From contig NZ_CYZX01000006.1 in NCBI RefSeq assembly GCF_001405015.1, positions 62,001-126,000 on the forward strand: a stretch of 64,000 nt of DNA, read 5' to 3'. Source of the DNA: Clostridium disporicum. Its GTDB lineage: Bacteria > Bacillota > Clostridia > Clostridiales > Clostridiaceae. Numbering within the stretch: the stretch's first letter is position 1; each line of letters begins with the position of its first letter. The position numbers and the translations under genes were made by a program. This document shows, in pieces, positions 25,776-34,844 of the stretch. The notes under the pieces were generated by a model that saw only the letters and a program-made list of their open reading frames with translations, was not told where the DNA came from and made no database searches.

Positions 25776-27899
25776 ATGGATATAATGAAAAGAGATGGTA
25801 GCATCGTTGAGTTCGATAAATCTAAGATTCGTGAAGCTATAATGAAATCTATGAAAAATGGTAGTGGTATTGTTATGCCAGATATAGCTAGACTAATAGC
25901 AAATGATGCAGAGAAGCACTTTAGCAAAGAAAAGGAAATGGCTACTATTTATAAGATAGAAACTTATGTTTATGATAGATTAGTACATTATGGACAATCA
26001 GTAACTGCTAGAGCTTATGAAGGATATAGAGCAGTTCAGGAATTTAAGAGAAATACAAATACTACAGATGAAAGTATTTTAAATCTTCTAGATAGAAACA
26101 ATGAAGATGTAATGAAGGAGAATTCAAATAAAAATCCTGTTGTAGCAGCTACACAAAGAGATTTAATAGCTGGTGAGGTATCTAAAGATATTTCAAGAAG
26201 AAAGCTTATACCAGCACATTTAGTTCAAGCGCATGATGAAGGGGCAATTCACTGGCATGATATGGACTATACATTATCTCCTATATTTAACTGTTGTTTA
26301 GTCAATTTAGAGGATATGTTTGAAAATGGTACTGTAATAAATGATAAGTTAGTTGAAACGCCAAAATCTTTTGGAACAGCTTGTACAGTAGCTACACAAA
26401 TAATAGCTCAAGTTTCATCTAATCAATATGGTGGTCAAAGTATTACAATAAAGCATTTAGCTAAGTATTTAAAAGTTACAGAAGATAAAGCTTATAAGTT
26501 TTATATAGATAAATATAAAAATGAAGAGTTAGCAAAATCTCTTGCTAAAGATATGAAGATGAAGGATTTAAGAGATGGTGTTCAAACAATAAGATATCAA
26601 TTAAGTACACTTCAAACTACTAATGGGCAAGCACCGTTTAGTACAATTTATTTAGAGATCGAAGTAGGTCATCCATATGAAGAGGAAATGGCTTTAATAT
26701 GCGAAGAAATGATAAAACAAAGATTAGAAGGGATGAAGAATTACAAAGGTCAAGTAATTGGAGAAGCATTCCCTAAGTTAGTTTATCTTCTAGATGATCA
26801 TAATTGTCTTGAAGGTGGTAAATATGATTACATAACAAAGCTTGCAGCGGAATGTACTGCTAAAAGATTAGTTCCAGATTATCAATCTGCAAAGATAATG
26901 AGAGAGAACTATGAAGGGAATACTTTCCCACCAATGGGTTGTAGATCACATTTAAGTCCATGGAAAGATGAGAATGGAAATTACAAATGGTATGGCAGAT
27001 TTAACCAAGGTGTTATTTCTTTAAATTTACCACAAATAGCTATAGTTGCTGAAAAAGATATGGAGTTATTCTGGGAGATGTTAGATCAAAGATTAGAGAT
27101 GTGTAAAGAAGCTCTAATGATTAGACATAATATGTTACTTGGAACTTCGTCTGATACATCACCTATCCACTGGCAACATGGAGCTATTGGAAGACTTGAA
27201 AAAGGGGAAAAAATAGACAAGCTTCTTAAAAATGGCTATTCAACATTATCATTAGGTTATGTTGGAATTCATGAAATGGTTCAAGCAATGATAGGAGTTT
27301 CTCATACTACACCAGAAGGTGAAAAGTTTGCCCTTGAGGTTATGACTCACATGAAGAATAAGTGTGATGAATGGAAGAAAGAAACAGGACTAGGATTTGG
27401 GTTATATGGAACTCCAGCAGAAAGTTTAATTTATAGATTCTGTAGATTAGATAGAGCGAGATATGGAGAAATTCCTAATGTAACTGATAGATTATATTAT
27501 ACAAACTCATATCATGTTCATGTTTGTGAGAATATAGATGCATTTAGTAAATTAAAATTTGAATCTCAATTCCATTCAATAAGTAATGGTGGATGTATTT
27601 CATATGTTGAAGTACCAGATATGAGTAAGAATTTAGAAGCAGTTGAGGCTGTAATTAATTTTATTTATCATAATATTCAATATGCTGAAATAAATACTAA
27701 ACCTGATGTATGCTATGAATGTGGATATACTGGTGAAATTCAATTAGATAAAGAAAGCTTAACTTGGTTCTGTCCTTCTTGTGGAAACAAGGATGAAGAA
27801 AAAATGCAAGTTATGAGAAGAACTTGTGGATATATAGGAACAAATTTCTGGAATAAGGGAAGAACGGCAGAAATTGGAGATAGAGTTCTTCATTTATAA
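25776..27899 (+). CDS. nrdD: anaerobic (class III) ribonucleoside-triphosphate reductase
   Basis: The 707-residue enzyme makes deoxyribonucleotides without oxygen. An ATP-cone regulatory domain spans about residues 1-90 (VEFDKSKIREAIMKS). The catalytic barrel includes DYTLSPIFNCCLVNL and FPPMGCRSHLSPW. The C-terminus has a four-Cys zinc site (CYECGY, CPSCG) and the glycyl-radical loop RTCGYIGTNFW with Gly685. Length and motifs are complete. The start ATG at 25776 follows GGGGGA; the next ATG (MKRDG) could also serve. NrdR boxes upstream and nrdG downstream complete the unit. Confidence 0.97.
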   Translation: MDIMKRDGSIVEFDKSKIREAIMKSMKNGSGIVMPDIARLIANDAEKHFSKEKEMATIYKIETYVYDRLVHYGQSVTARAYEGYRAVQEFKRNTNTTDESILNLLDRNNEDVMKENSNKNPVVAATQRDLIAGEVSKDISRRKLIPAHLVQAHDEGAIHWHDMDYTLSPIFNCCLVNLEDMFENGTVINDKLVETPKSFGTACTVATQIIAQVSSNQYGGQSITIKHLAKYLKVTEDKAYKFYIDKYKNEELAKSLAKDMKMKDLRDGVQTIRYQLSTLQTTNGQAPFSTIYLEIEVGHPYEEEMALICEEMIKQRLEGMKNYKGQVIGEAFPKLVYLLDDHNCLEGGKYDYITKLAAECTAKRLVPDYQSAKIMRENYEGNTFPPMGCRSHLSPWKDENGNYKWYGRFNQGVISLNLPQIAIVAEKDMELFWEMLDQRLEMCKEALMIRHNMLLGTSSDTSPIHWQHGAIGRLEKGEKIDKLLKNGYSTLSLGYVGIHEMVQAMIGVSHTTPEGEKFALEVMTHMKNKCDEWKKETGLGFGLYGTPAESLIYRFCRLDRARYGEIPNVTDRLYYTNSYHVHVCENIDAFSKLKFESQFHSISNGGCISYVEVPDMSKNLEAVEAVINFIYHNIQYAEINTKPDVCYECGYTGEIQLDKESLTWFCPSCGNKDEEKMQVMRRTCGYIGTNFWNKGRTAEIGDRVLHL

Positions 27900-27936
27900 T
27901 AGTTAAAATTTAATAATTAAAAGTTAATAATTAATG

Positions 27937-27963
27937 AAAAAAGCCAGCATAAAGCTGGCTTTT
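27937..27963 (+). terminator. intercistronic hairpin between nrdD and nrdG
   Basis: AAAAGCCAGC / GCTGGCTTTT with a 5-base loop is followed by AAACAATTTTTTT. It lies inside the operon and could lower nrdG expression relative to nrdD, or protect the nrdD 3' end. Confidence 0.6.
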
Positions 27964-27990
27964 AAACAATTTTTTTGAGGAGTGATACAG

Positions 27991-28488
27991 GTGAATTATT
28001 CTCAAATTAGAAAATTTGATGTTACAAATGGTCCTGGAATTCGTACAACTCTTTTTGTAAGTGGATGTACTAATAACTGTCCAGAATGTTTTAATAAAGA
28101 GCAACAAGATTTTAATTATGGTCAAAAGTGGGATAGAGAAACTGAAGAAAGTTTTTTATCTTATGTAAAAAGTCCCAATGTTGTTGGGGTAAGCATATTA
28201 GGTGGTGAGCCTATGGAGCAGACAATGGATTCTTCCTTAGTAGATTTATTAAGAAGAATTAAAAAAGAAACAGGAAAGAGTATTTGGCTTTGGTCTGGTT
28301 TTACATATGAAAGTATAATTCAAGATGAAAAAAAGAAAGAGATTTTAGAATGTATCGATGTGCTTGTAGATGGTAGATTTATAGTAGCTCAGAGAAATCT
28401 TAATCTTAAATATAGAGGTTCAGAAAATCAAAGAGTTATTAATGTACCTAAGTCTTTAGAAGAGGGAAAAGTAATAAGTGAAATTTAA
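27991..28488 (+). CDS. nrdG: anaerobic ribonucleotide reductase activating protein
   Basis: This radical-SAM enzyme of about 165 residues installs the glycyl radical on NrdD. It has the 4Fe-4S motif Cys26-x3-Cys30-x2-Cys33 (CTNNCPEC) and GGEPMEQ for SAM binding. The GTG at 27991 is preferred because TTGAGGAG sits nine bases upstream; the in-frame GTG at 27982 overlaps that SD. It is separated from nrdD by a hairpin. Confidence 0.95.
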   Translation: MNYSQIRKFDVTNGPGIRTTLFVSGCTNNCPECFNKEQQDFNYGQKWDRETEESFLSYVKSPNVVGVSILGGEPMEQTMDSSLVDLLRRIKKETGKSIWLWSGFTYESIIQDEKKKEILECIDVLVDGRFIVAQRNLNLKYRGSENQRVINVPKSLEEGKVISEI

Positions 28489-28630
28489 TCGAAAATAATT
28501 TATCGTTTTTAGAATAAATCCATAAATATTCCAAACAATACTAAGTGAAAATAAAAGTTTGCTAACTTGAATTGATACAGGGTATATAAATTTGAGAGCA
28601 TATGAAGAAATTTTACTAGGAGAGATATTT

Positions 28631-29155
28631 ATGGATTTATTATTATATTTTTTATTTAATTTTTTTATTTATGGTTTTATTGGATGGATACTAGAAAATG
28701 GATTTTGTTACTTTAAAACTGGTCATGTACAAAAGGATGGGTTTTTATATAGTCCTTTTAAACCTATGTACGCAATAGCTATGTCAGTTTTAGTTTTATG
28801 TTCAAAGTCTAAAAGTATTGATACTTATACTCTTGCTACCTTATGTTTGATAATTCCAACATTTGTAGAATTTGTTACTGGTCTTATAATGAGAGAATAT
28901 TTTAAAAAGGATTATTGGGATTATTCAGAGGTGAAGTATAATTATAAAGGAATAATCTGTTTAGAATTTTCTCTTATTTGGACAGTTTTATCATTTATAG
29001 CAGTTAGATATATTCAAATTGGAATAGTAGATAGGGTGTATAGTTCTATAAAGGGTTATTGGGGCAATACGTGGTATTTATTTGTTATTGCATTAGTTCT
29101 AGATGCTATTAAGACTATAAAAGTGATGCAGATAAAAAATAAAGCTGTAAATTAG
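28631..29155 (+). CDS. CmpB-type putative ABC-transporter permease family membrane protein
   Basis: The 174-residue protein has about five membrane segments. It matches the pattern NFFIYGFIGWILENGFCYFK and KDGFLYSPFKPMYAIA, then TFVEFVTGLIMREYF, seen in PF06541 (putative ABC transporter permease, CmpB) proteins. No ATPase is nearby and the transport role is only an annotation tradition. The ATG at 28631 behind AGGAGAG is preferred over an upstream in-frame TTG at 28592. Confidence 0.8.
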   Translation: MDLLLYFLFNFFIYGFIGWILENGFCYFKTGHVQKDGFLYSPFKPMYAIAMSVLVLCSKSKSIDTYTLATLCLIIPTFVEFVTGLIMREYFKKDYWDYSEVKYNYKGIICLEFSLIWTVLSFIAVRYIQIGIVDRVYSSIKGYWGNTWYLFVIALVLDAIKTIKVMQIKNKAVN

Positions 29156-29301
29156 AAGTTTTTAATGAAAATAAATTCTGTTATACTATAAATTACATTT
29201 TACAAAGATATTTAAAAAAAGTATAATAGCATAGAAAGATGTGAAGCATATTATTTAATTATTGTTGTGAAATGAATATAACATAATGATTAAATTAATT
29301 G

Positions 29302-29330
29302 TTGACAAGATAAGTAATAAATGATAGAAT
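29302..29330 (+). promoter_or_regulatory. sigma-A promoter of the infC operon
   Basis: TTGACA (29302-29307), a 17-base spacer and TAGAAT (29325-29330) are near consensus. Transcription would begin just before the structured leader. Confidence 0.85.
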
Positions 29331-29335
29331 AACTT

Positions 29336-29470
29336 GTGTCAAGAAGAAACCGCCGTTTCTCACCTTACGGCAAAGCTTAGTAGGGTTAGATTATTCGAAT
29401 TATATCTAGATTTGCATATCTAGAATGTGATAGATAATAGAGGACGGCATTATGCCGTCCTTTTATTATA
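29336..29470 (+). ncRNA. L20-type ribosomal protein leader with terminator
   Basis: The leader between the promoter and infC starts with GTCAAGAAGAAACCGCCG and ends in a near-perfect hairpin GGACGGCAT / ATGCCGTCC (29442-29460) followed by TTTTATTATA. This organisation fits the Firmicute L20 leader, in which excess L20 binds the leader and favours termination. I identify it by position and terminator, and have not checked it against the covariance model. Confidence 0.7.
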
Positions 29471-29508
29471 TGTGTTTTTTTCATCGAAACTTATTGGAGG
29501 TGAATGAT

Positions 29509-30021
29509 ATAAGTAAAAACTACATTTGTAACGAAAGCATAAGAGAGAAAGAAGTTAGAGTTATCGCCGCTGATGGAAGTCAGTTAGGAGTTATCTCAAC
29601 TCAAGAAGCTCAAAGAATCGCAGACGAGAAGGAATTAGATTTAGTAATGATTTCTCCTACTGCTAACCCACCGGTTTGTAAGATAATGGACTTAGGGAAA
29701 TACATCTATGAGCAATCTAAAAAAGAAAAAGAAGCTAAGAAAAAGCAAAAGGTTACTGTTTTAAAGGAAGTAAGATGTAGTCTTACAATAGAAGACAATG
29801 ACATTGCAATAAAAGCTAAAAATGCTAGAAAATTCTTATTAGATGGGGACAAAGTTAAAATTACTATCAGATTCAAAGGTAGAGAAGCAACACTTGCTCA
29901 TTTAGGAAATAGAATCCTTGATAAGTTTGTTGCATTACTTGAAGATGTTTGTGTGGTTGAAAAGCCAGCTAAAAACGAAGGTAGAAATATGACTATGGTT
30001 TTAGCCCCAAAAAAAGCATAG
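29509..30021 (+). CDS. infC: translation initiation factor IF-3 (AUA start)
   Basis: From 29509 the product has 170 residues: the N-domain (IREKEVRVIAADGSQLGVI), the basic linker (EQSKKEKEAKKKQKVT) and the C-domain (IRFKGREATLAHLGNRIL). It binds the 30S subunit and proofreads the start codon. The in-frame ATA at 29509 is spaced properly behind TTGGAGGTGA and gives the family N-terminus (ATA-AGT-AAA, MSKNY). The nearby ATG at 29504 is out of frame and ends at once. Rare start codons in infC allow IF-3 to repress its own translation. Confidence 0.95.
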   Translation: MSKNYICNESIREKEVRVIAADGSQLGVISTQEAQRIADEKELDLVMISPTANPPVCKIMDLGKYIYEQSKKEKEAKKKQKVTVLKEVRCSLTIEDNDIAIKAKNARKFLLDGDKVKITIRFKGREATLAHLGNRILDKFVALLEDVCVVEKPAKNEGRNMTMVLAPKKA

Positions 30022-30040
30022 ACTGAGAGGAGTATTTGTT

Positions 30041-30238
30041 ATGCCAAAAATGAAAACGCACAAAGGTGCAGCTAAGAGATTCAGAAAGACTGGAACAGGA
30101 AAATTAAAAAGAGCTAAGGCTTTCAAGAGCCATATATTAACTAAGAAGAGCGCTAAGAGAAAGAGAAACTTAAGAAAAGCTTCTTATGTTTCAACTACTC
30201 AAGAAAAAGCAATGAAGAAATTATTACCATACCTATAA
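30041..30238 (+). CDS. rpmI: 50S ribosomal protein L35
   Basis: The 65-residue very basic protein starts MPKMKTHKGAAKRFRKTGTG, the standard L35 sequence. It lies 19 bases after infC with SD GAGAGGAG and 26 bases before rplT, in the usual IF3-L35-L20 order. Confidence 0.98.
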   Translation: MPKMKTHKGAAKRFRKTGTGKLKRAKAFKSHILTKKSAKRKRNLRKASYVSTTQEKAMKKLLPYL

Positions 30239-30264
30239 GATAGAGGTTTAGGAGGATTTAAACA

Positions 30265-30624
30265 ATGGCTAGAGTTAAAAGAGCGGTAAATTCGCGTAAA
30301 AATCATAAAAAAGTATTAAAGCTTGCTAAAGGTTACTACGGTGGAAAGAGCAGATTATTCAAGACTGCTAACGAATCAGTAATCAGAGCATTAAGAAATG
30401 CTTACGTTGGAAGAAGATTAAAGAAGAGAGATTACAGAAGACTTTGGATCGTAAGAATCAATGCAGCTGCTAGAATGAACGGAATGTCTTATTCTAGATT
30501 CATGAACGGATTAAAAGTTGCTGGTGTTGATATGAACAGAAAGATGTTATCTGAAATAGCTATCAACGATGCAAAAGCATTCGCTGATTTAGTAGTATTA
30601 TCTAAGAACGCTTTAAACGCATAA
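30265..30624 (+). CDS. rplT: 50S ribosomal protein L20
   Basis: The 119-residue protein starts MARVKRAVNSRKNHKKVLKL and contains KKRDYRRLWIVRINAAAR, both diagnostic for L20. Besides its early assembly role on 23S rRNA, it is the expected repressor acting on the leader of this operon. SD TAGGAGG precedes the ATG; the operon terminator follows directly. Confidence 0.98.
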   Translation: MARVKRAVNSRKNHKKVLKLAKGYYGGKSRLFKTANESVIRALRNAYVGRRLKKRDYRRLWIVRINAAARMNGMSYSRFMNGLKVAGVDMNRKMLSEIAINDAKAFADLVVLSKNALNA

Positions 30625-30631
30625 TATACAT

Positions 30632-30664
30632 AAAAGAGTTGTCTAGCAGACAACTCTTTTTTGT
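30632..30664 (+). terminator. terminator of infC-rpmI-rplT
   Basis: A perfect 12-bp stem AAAGAGTTGTCT / AGACAACTCTTT with a 3-base loop ends in TTTTTG. Confidence 0.95.
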
Positions 30665-30890
30665 ATACTATTAAAATTAAATTTGAAAGAAATAAGATAA
30701 TTAATAAATAATATTAGTAAAAGAAGAGCATTTAATAAGAAATTAGAGGGAAATTTCAAAAATATATTGTTAAATTAAAAACAATGTGTTAATATTTAAT
30801 TAGCTAATAATTTAACAAAATAAATATTGATTTATTTTATAATAACTTTAAAAAGTATATTATAAGGTAAATTAATATCCCCTAAAAGGA

Positions 30891-30929
30891 GATACAGAAA
30901 TAGTTTGATATTTCTGTATCTTTATTTTA
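30891..30929 (+). terminator. orphan terminator-like hairpin
   Basis: GATACAGAAATA / TATTTCTGTATC (12 bp, 6-base loop) is followed by TTTATTTTA. No gene ends here on the plus strand, so it may terminate an unrecognised small RNA from about 30700-30890. Confidence 0.5.
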
Positions 30930-31004
30930 TATATAAATTTTATAAGAAAGAAATTTAAACACACAAGTTGTATATAAATTAACAAAAATAAGTGGGAATA
31001 ATAT

Positions 31005-31047
31005 AAAAATCACATGTGGATTTACAAAAGTTACACATGTGATTTTT
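31005..31047. terminator. bidirectional terminator at LTA synthase gene end
   Basis: A perfect 14-bp stem AAAAATCACATGTG / CACATGTGATTTTT lies 13 bases beyond the minus-strand stop codon. Confidence 0.9.
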
Positions 31048-31059
31048 ATAAATTAATGT

Positions 31060-33057
31060 TTAGTTAACTATAAATTCATTTGAAGAACTTAAACTGGTGC
31101 CACCTTTTGTAACTTGATGAACTGTTACAGAATCATTGGATTCTAAAGATAAATCATCTACTCTAAGAAGAGTTGGGCTGATATAGATAGTTTCATATTT
31201 ACGATCATTTATATATACTTTACTAAATGTAGTAAAATTTTCTCCACTTACAAAAACTTGTTCATTTTCGTCAAAAACGTTGCTAACTGAGATTGTATCT
31301 ATACCCATTTTAAGCTCAGTTGCTATAAATGGATTATTACCATTGTAGATGTATTTTTCACCATATAGCATGTCGTATTGAAGTAATTCAAGATCTTCCA
31401 TATAATTTGATAAATTACTAGAATTGTTATGATATCTATTTAAAATTCCATTATCTATACCAACTCTATTTAATACAGATGAAGTTAATTGGAAGGCTTC
31501 TAATGTTTTATCTTCTTTTGCCATATTGAAATTATCCCATATTACATATTCAGTTTGAAATACTGAATTATTTAGTAAATCTTCATCTTCAAGACCTAAT
31601 GTTGGAAGATGATCCCCGTACATTACTAAAACAACCTTTTCGTCTAGCTTTGATAATTCATCTATTAAATTCTGTATAAAATTGTCCATTTCATAAAGTT
31701 GATTTACATAGTAAGTAAAAGCATTTGTATCTTCTTCACTTTCAAGTCCAGTTACAGTAATTTTAGGATTTTCTAGTAAAGGTTCACTTGGATAGTGACC
31801 ATGACCTTGAACAGATATTGTGTAGATGAAATCCTTATTATCTGTAGAGTTTAAGGTCTTTAATATTTCATTAGTTAAAACATAATCTTTAGACCAACCG
31901 GTAGGGGTAGTATCTAATTTCTCCATATACTCTAAAGAGGTAAAGGTATCGAATCCTAGTTGTGAAAAAACAAAGTCTCTATCGTAAAATGTACCAGTAT
32001 TATTATGAATAGCATGAGTACTATAGTTGTTGTCTTTTAAGGTATAATTAACGCTTTCGCAAGTTGTATCTTTTAAAATAGTTTTATAAGGATATTCACC
32101 AGGTCCAAAGAAATCTAAACTCATACCTGAAATTACTTCAAATTCAGTATTTGCAGTTCCAGCCCCTACAGAGGGTACATTTAAATAACCTGAGGAATAA
32201 TTGTTACTTAACTCTCTAAAATAAGGAATAGGATCTTGTGAAAAATTCAAGCCTTTTACTAATGTTGGATCAAAAAAAGATTCTAATTGTATCATTATAA
32301 TATTAGGTAAATCTACATTAGATTTAGGAGTAAGTACAGTGTTATTTGATGCTAATAAAATTGAATCTTTTTCTGTTATTTCTGTATTTAGAATATTAGC
32401 TATAGTTTCTTTAGAGTAATTAGTGGGTTTCTTTATGCCTGTATTTAACAAAGTATTTGAGAAGCAATAAGGAAAACCATAGTCTAAATAAGCAAAGGCT
32501 ATATTACCAAAATAGTCAGCTAGTATATTAGTGGAAATTAGTGTTTTAGTACTTATAAAAAGTAATAAGCCAAGACTAATTACAGCTAGTACATTTTTTT
32601 TGTAGTTAATTGATGATTTTATTTTTTGTCCACGAATGTATATCAATGTTAATGCTATGGCTAAAGCCATTAAACCAATACCGATTACTACCATAAAAAA
32701 TGGAGATATATATGACGAAGCAATTTCTAGCCCATTTTTTATCATTCTAAAATCGGTAGCAGTAAAAGGGGTGACTCTACAATTTAATATAATTCCATTT
32801 GTAATACCGAAACCAAGCCAAACTACTGATATTATTAAAAATACAAATTTACGCCTTCTAAATAGAAAACTAAAAGACAGGGTAAACATTATAATTAAAG
32901 CGTTATAAAGAAATACTATAGGAGTTTTAAATACATAGCTAAAAAAATCTGAAAAAGTTTTCCTACTTAAAATTTCAATTATGAGGTTAATAAATATTGC
33001 AGTAAAAATACAACTATAAATTGGGTGCGAAAATATTTTTTTAAATAAATCCTTCAT
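31060..33057 (-). CDS. LTA synthase family phosphoglycerol transferase
   Basis: About 665 residues comprise five N-terminal membrane helices followed by an extracellular sulfatase-type domain. This has NIIMIQLESFFDP (metal-binding Glu), GAGTANTEFE with the predicted nucleophile Thr301, and YGDHLPTLG (metal Asp/His). A further C-terminal stretch of about 80 residues (VFVSGENFTTFSKVYINDR) looks like an added beta domain. The enzyme polymerises or transfers glycerol phosphate onto surface glycolipid. The frame is open to 33213, but the ATG at 33057 behind GGAGATG gives the normal start. Confidence 0.92.
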   Translation of the reverse strand: MKDLFKKIFSHPIYSCIFTAIFINLIIEILSRKTFSDFFSYVFKTPIVFLYNALIIMFTLSFSFLFRRRKFVFLIISVVWLGFGITNGIILNCRVTPFTATDFRMIKNGLEIASSYISPFFMVVIGIGLMALAIALTLIYIRGQKIKSSINYKKNVLAVISLGLLLFISTKTLISTNILADYFGNIAFAYLDYGFPYCFSNTLLNTGIKKPTNYSKETIANILNTEITEKDSILLASNNTVLTPKSNVDLPNIIMIQLESFFDPTLVKGLNFSQDPIPYFRELSNNYSSGYLNVPSVGAGTANTEFEVISGMSLDFFGPGEYPYKTILKDTTCESVNYTLKDNNYSTHAIHNNTGTFYDRDFVFSQLGFDTFTSLEYMEKLDTTPTGWSKDYVLTNEILKTLNSTDNKDFIYTISVQGHGHYPSEPLLENPKITVTGLESEEDTNAFTYYVNQLYEMDNFIQNLIDELSKLDEKVVLVMYGDHLPTLGLEDEDLLNNSVFQTEYVIWDNFNMAKEDKTLEAFQLTSSVLNRVGIDNGILNRYHNNSSNLSNYMEDLELLQYDMLYGEKYIYNGNNPFIATELKMGIDTISVSNVFDENEQVFVSGENFTTFSKVYINDRKYETIYISPTLLRVDDLSLESNDSVTVHQVTKGGTSLSSSNEFIVN

Positions 33058-33448
33058 ATTAACATCTCCATGACAATTATTAGAAATTCTATAAAATATT
33101 ATACAGTTATTGTAAAAAAATTCAATCAAAAAATAATATATGATTTTAATTAAATTTTGATATAAGCAAAATAGGTATAAGTTAAAAATTAGAGCATTAC
33201 TTATTTGGGGCAAATAACTATATATAATATATTAATAAATAATTATGATTTATAACTTATTATCCATGTAAATTTTGAGAAAAGTTTACAAAAACTATAC
33301 AATTAAATACATAAAAATAGAACATATTAATTAATACGTTCTATTTTTTATTATTTAGAAAAGTTATATAAAAACGGTCTGATATATATTTTACAATTTA
33401 CAGTTATAAAATCATTTGTCGCTTGGCAATTGAAAATTGTAATTGTTC
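33058..33448. other. intergenic region between LTA synthase and TPM genes
   Basis: This 391-base gap holds the terminator of the TPM/LemA operon (33313-33349) and the A/T-rich promoter region of the LTA-synthase gene. There is no credible gene. Confidence 0.55.
33313..33349 (-). terminator. terminator of LemA-TPM operon
   Basis: AAAAATAGAAC / GTTCTATTTTT with a 14-base loop lies about 100 bases beyond the TPM stop on the minus strand. Confidence 0.75.
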
Positions 33449-34273
33449 CTACCAATTTCCGGAGGAACCACCACCATTAGAAGAACCACCACCAAAGTTA
33501 CCAAAACCACCACCGCCTGATGAACCACCACCGCCTGATGAACCACCACCAAAGCCACCTGGGCCACCACGACCATTTCCATTAAAAAAGTTATTCCAAA
33601 ATAGTAAATGTAAAATAGAAGAAGATACTCTACCTCTATTAAGAAAAATATCTGCAAAGATTAAAATTAAAAATAGACTTACAGCTATTTTTACCTCTTT
33701 TTCTCCAGATTGTGTACCTTCATTGGGTAAGGTAATATTTAAAGATTTTTCTAATGTAACGTCGTATTCTGAAGCGATATAGTCAGAAAAAATACTATAA
33801 GAATTTAGTAAACCTTCACTATAATTACCATTAATAAAGCAAGGTTTTGCAGTGGTCTGCATAATTCTGTTAGTTAAAGCATCTGGTATAGCACCTTCTA
33901 GACCTCGTCCAACTTCGATACGCCAAGATTTATCATTAATAGCTAAAAGGATTAAAAGACCATTATCTTTAGTTTTTTTACCAATTCCCCAAGTTCTAAA
34001 TAGTTTGTTTGCATAATCTTCTATAGGAGCACCATTTGTAGAATTGATAACTACTATAATGGCTTGCGCAGAAGTTTTATCTTCTAGCTCTTTTCCTATA
34101 GAAACTATTTGTTTAGCTGTAGAATAATCTATTGTATTTGTATAGTCATTAAAATACTTTAGGTTAGTGGGATCAGGAAAAGTCTCACTACAAAATACAT
34201 TAAGACTAAATAATAAGCTAAATATTAAAAGAGAAAAAGTAAATTTAATAAAAAAATTTAATTTTCTATTCAT
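33449..34273 (-). CDS. TPM-domain (YgcG-like) membrane protein with Gly/Ser-rich tail
   Basis: The 274-residue protein has a signal peptide (residues 1-28), a TPM domain at about 38-180 (YFNDYTNTIDYSTAKQIVSI, GLLILLAINDKSWRIEVGRG), a membrane helix near 200 and a tail of roughly 40 residues that is almost all Gly and Ser. TPM proteins pair with LemA and are implicated in membrane-protein or photosystem repair, with an unknown exact reaction. It starts one base after the lemA stop, so the two are coupled. Antisense proline-rich frames over the tail are artefacts. Confidence 0.88.
   Translation of the reverse strand: MNRKLNFFIKFTFSLLIFSLLFSLNVFCSETFPDPTNLKYFNDYTNTIDYSTAKQIVSIGKELEDKTSAQAIIVVINSTNGAPIEDYANKLFRTWGIGKKTKDNGLLILLAINDKSWRIEVGRGLEGAIPDALTNRIMQTTAKPCFINGNYSEGLLNSYSIFSDYIASEYDVTLEKSLNITLPNEGTQSGEKEVKIAVSLFLILIFADIFLNRGRVSSSILHLLFWNNFFNGNGRGGPGGFGGGSSGGGGSSGGGGFGNFGGGSSNGGGSSGNW
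33507..33550. repeat. 18-bp tandem repeat in Gly/Ser tail
   Basis: CCACCACCGCCTGATGAA occurs twice in perfect tandem (33507-33542) followed by a partial third copy. It encodes repeats of SSGGGG on the minus strand. Confidence 0.85.
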
Positions 34274-34274
34274 A

Positions 34275-34844
34275 TTAACTAGAGAAATCTACTGAAGGGA
34301 CTTCTTGGGCACCTTCACTAGCCTTATAAAGAGATTTTTCTTGAAATCCAAATATGGAAGCTACTATATTAGCAGGAAAGCTCTTTCTCTTTGTATTATA
34401 TGTCGTTGCAGCAGTATTATAATCTTGTCTAGCTATAGCAATTCTATTTTCTGTTCCTTCTAGTTGGATAGAAAGATCCTGAAAATTTTGATTAGATTTT
34501 AAATCAGGATAGTTTTCAACAACTACTAATAATCTAGAAAGTGCACTTGATAATTCATTATCAGCATTAGCTTGTTCAGTTACATTGGTAGCACCTGCAA
34601 GCTTGCTTCTTGCATTAGCAATATCAGAAAAAATATCTTTTTCTTGAGAAGCATATCCCTTAACTGTATTTACTAAATTAGGAATTAAATCAGATCTTCT
34701 TTGGAGCTGTGTATCGATATTGGATTCAGCAATATTTACATTTTGCTCTAAGGAAACTAGATCATTATAGGTAGTTACTATAGGTACAATAAGTATTGCT
34801 AATACAACAACTATAGCAATGACAATGGTCCAAGTTTTTTTCAT
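34275..34844 (-). CDS. LemA-family protein
   Basis: The 189-residue protein has one N-terminal membrane segment (about 5-24) and a helical periplasmic-side domain with NIDTQLQRRSDLIPNLVNTV and NARSKLAGA, diagnostic of LemA. It is the first gene of a two-gene operon with the TPM protein. The function of the pair is not established; envelope or membrane stress is the usual suggestion. SD AAAGGAGC precedes the ATG. Confidence 0.93.
   Translation of the reverse strand: MKKTWTIVIAIVVVLAILIVPIVTTYNDLVSLEQNVNIAESNIDTQLQRRSDLIPNLVNTVKGYASQEKDIFSDIANARSKLAGATNVTEQANADNELSSALSRLLVVVENYPDLKSNQNFQDLSIQLEGTENRIAIARQDYNTAATTYNTKRKSFPANIVASIFGFQEKSLYKASEGAQEVPSVDFSS

Larger units (their letters stand above)
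30625..31059. other. gene-free region with three hairpins
   Basis: This 435-base gap between rplT and the convergent LTA-synthase gene holds the rplT terminator, an orphan hairpin with T-rich tail at 30891-30929 and the LTA-synthase terminator at 31005-31047. I see no coding frame with an SD. Confidence 0.6.

Noticed and set aside
33058..33213. 52-residue N-terminal extension of the LTA synthase
   Set aside because: The internal ATG at 33057 has the SD and gives the normal family start; the extension is A/T-rich leader translated by chance.
33423..33782. Proline-rich plus-strand frame
   Set aside because: It is the antisense of the Gly/Ser-rich tail of the TPM protein.
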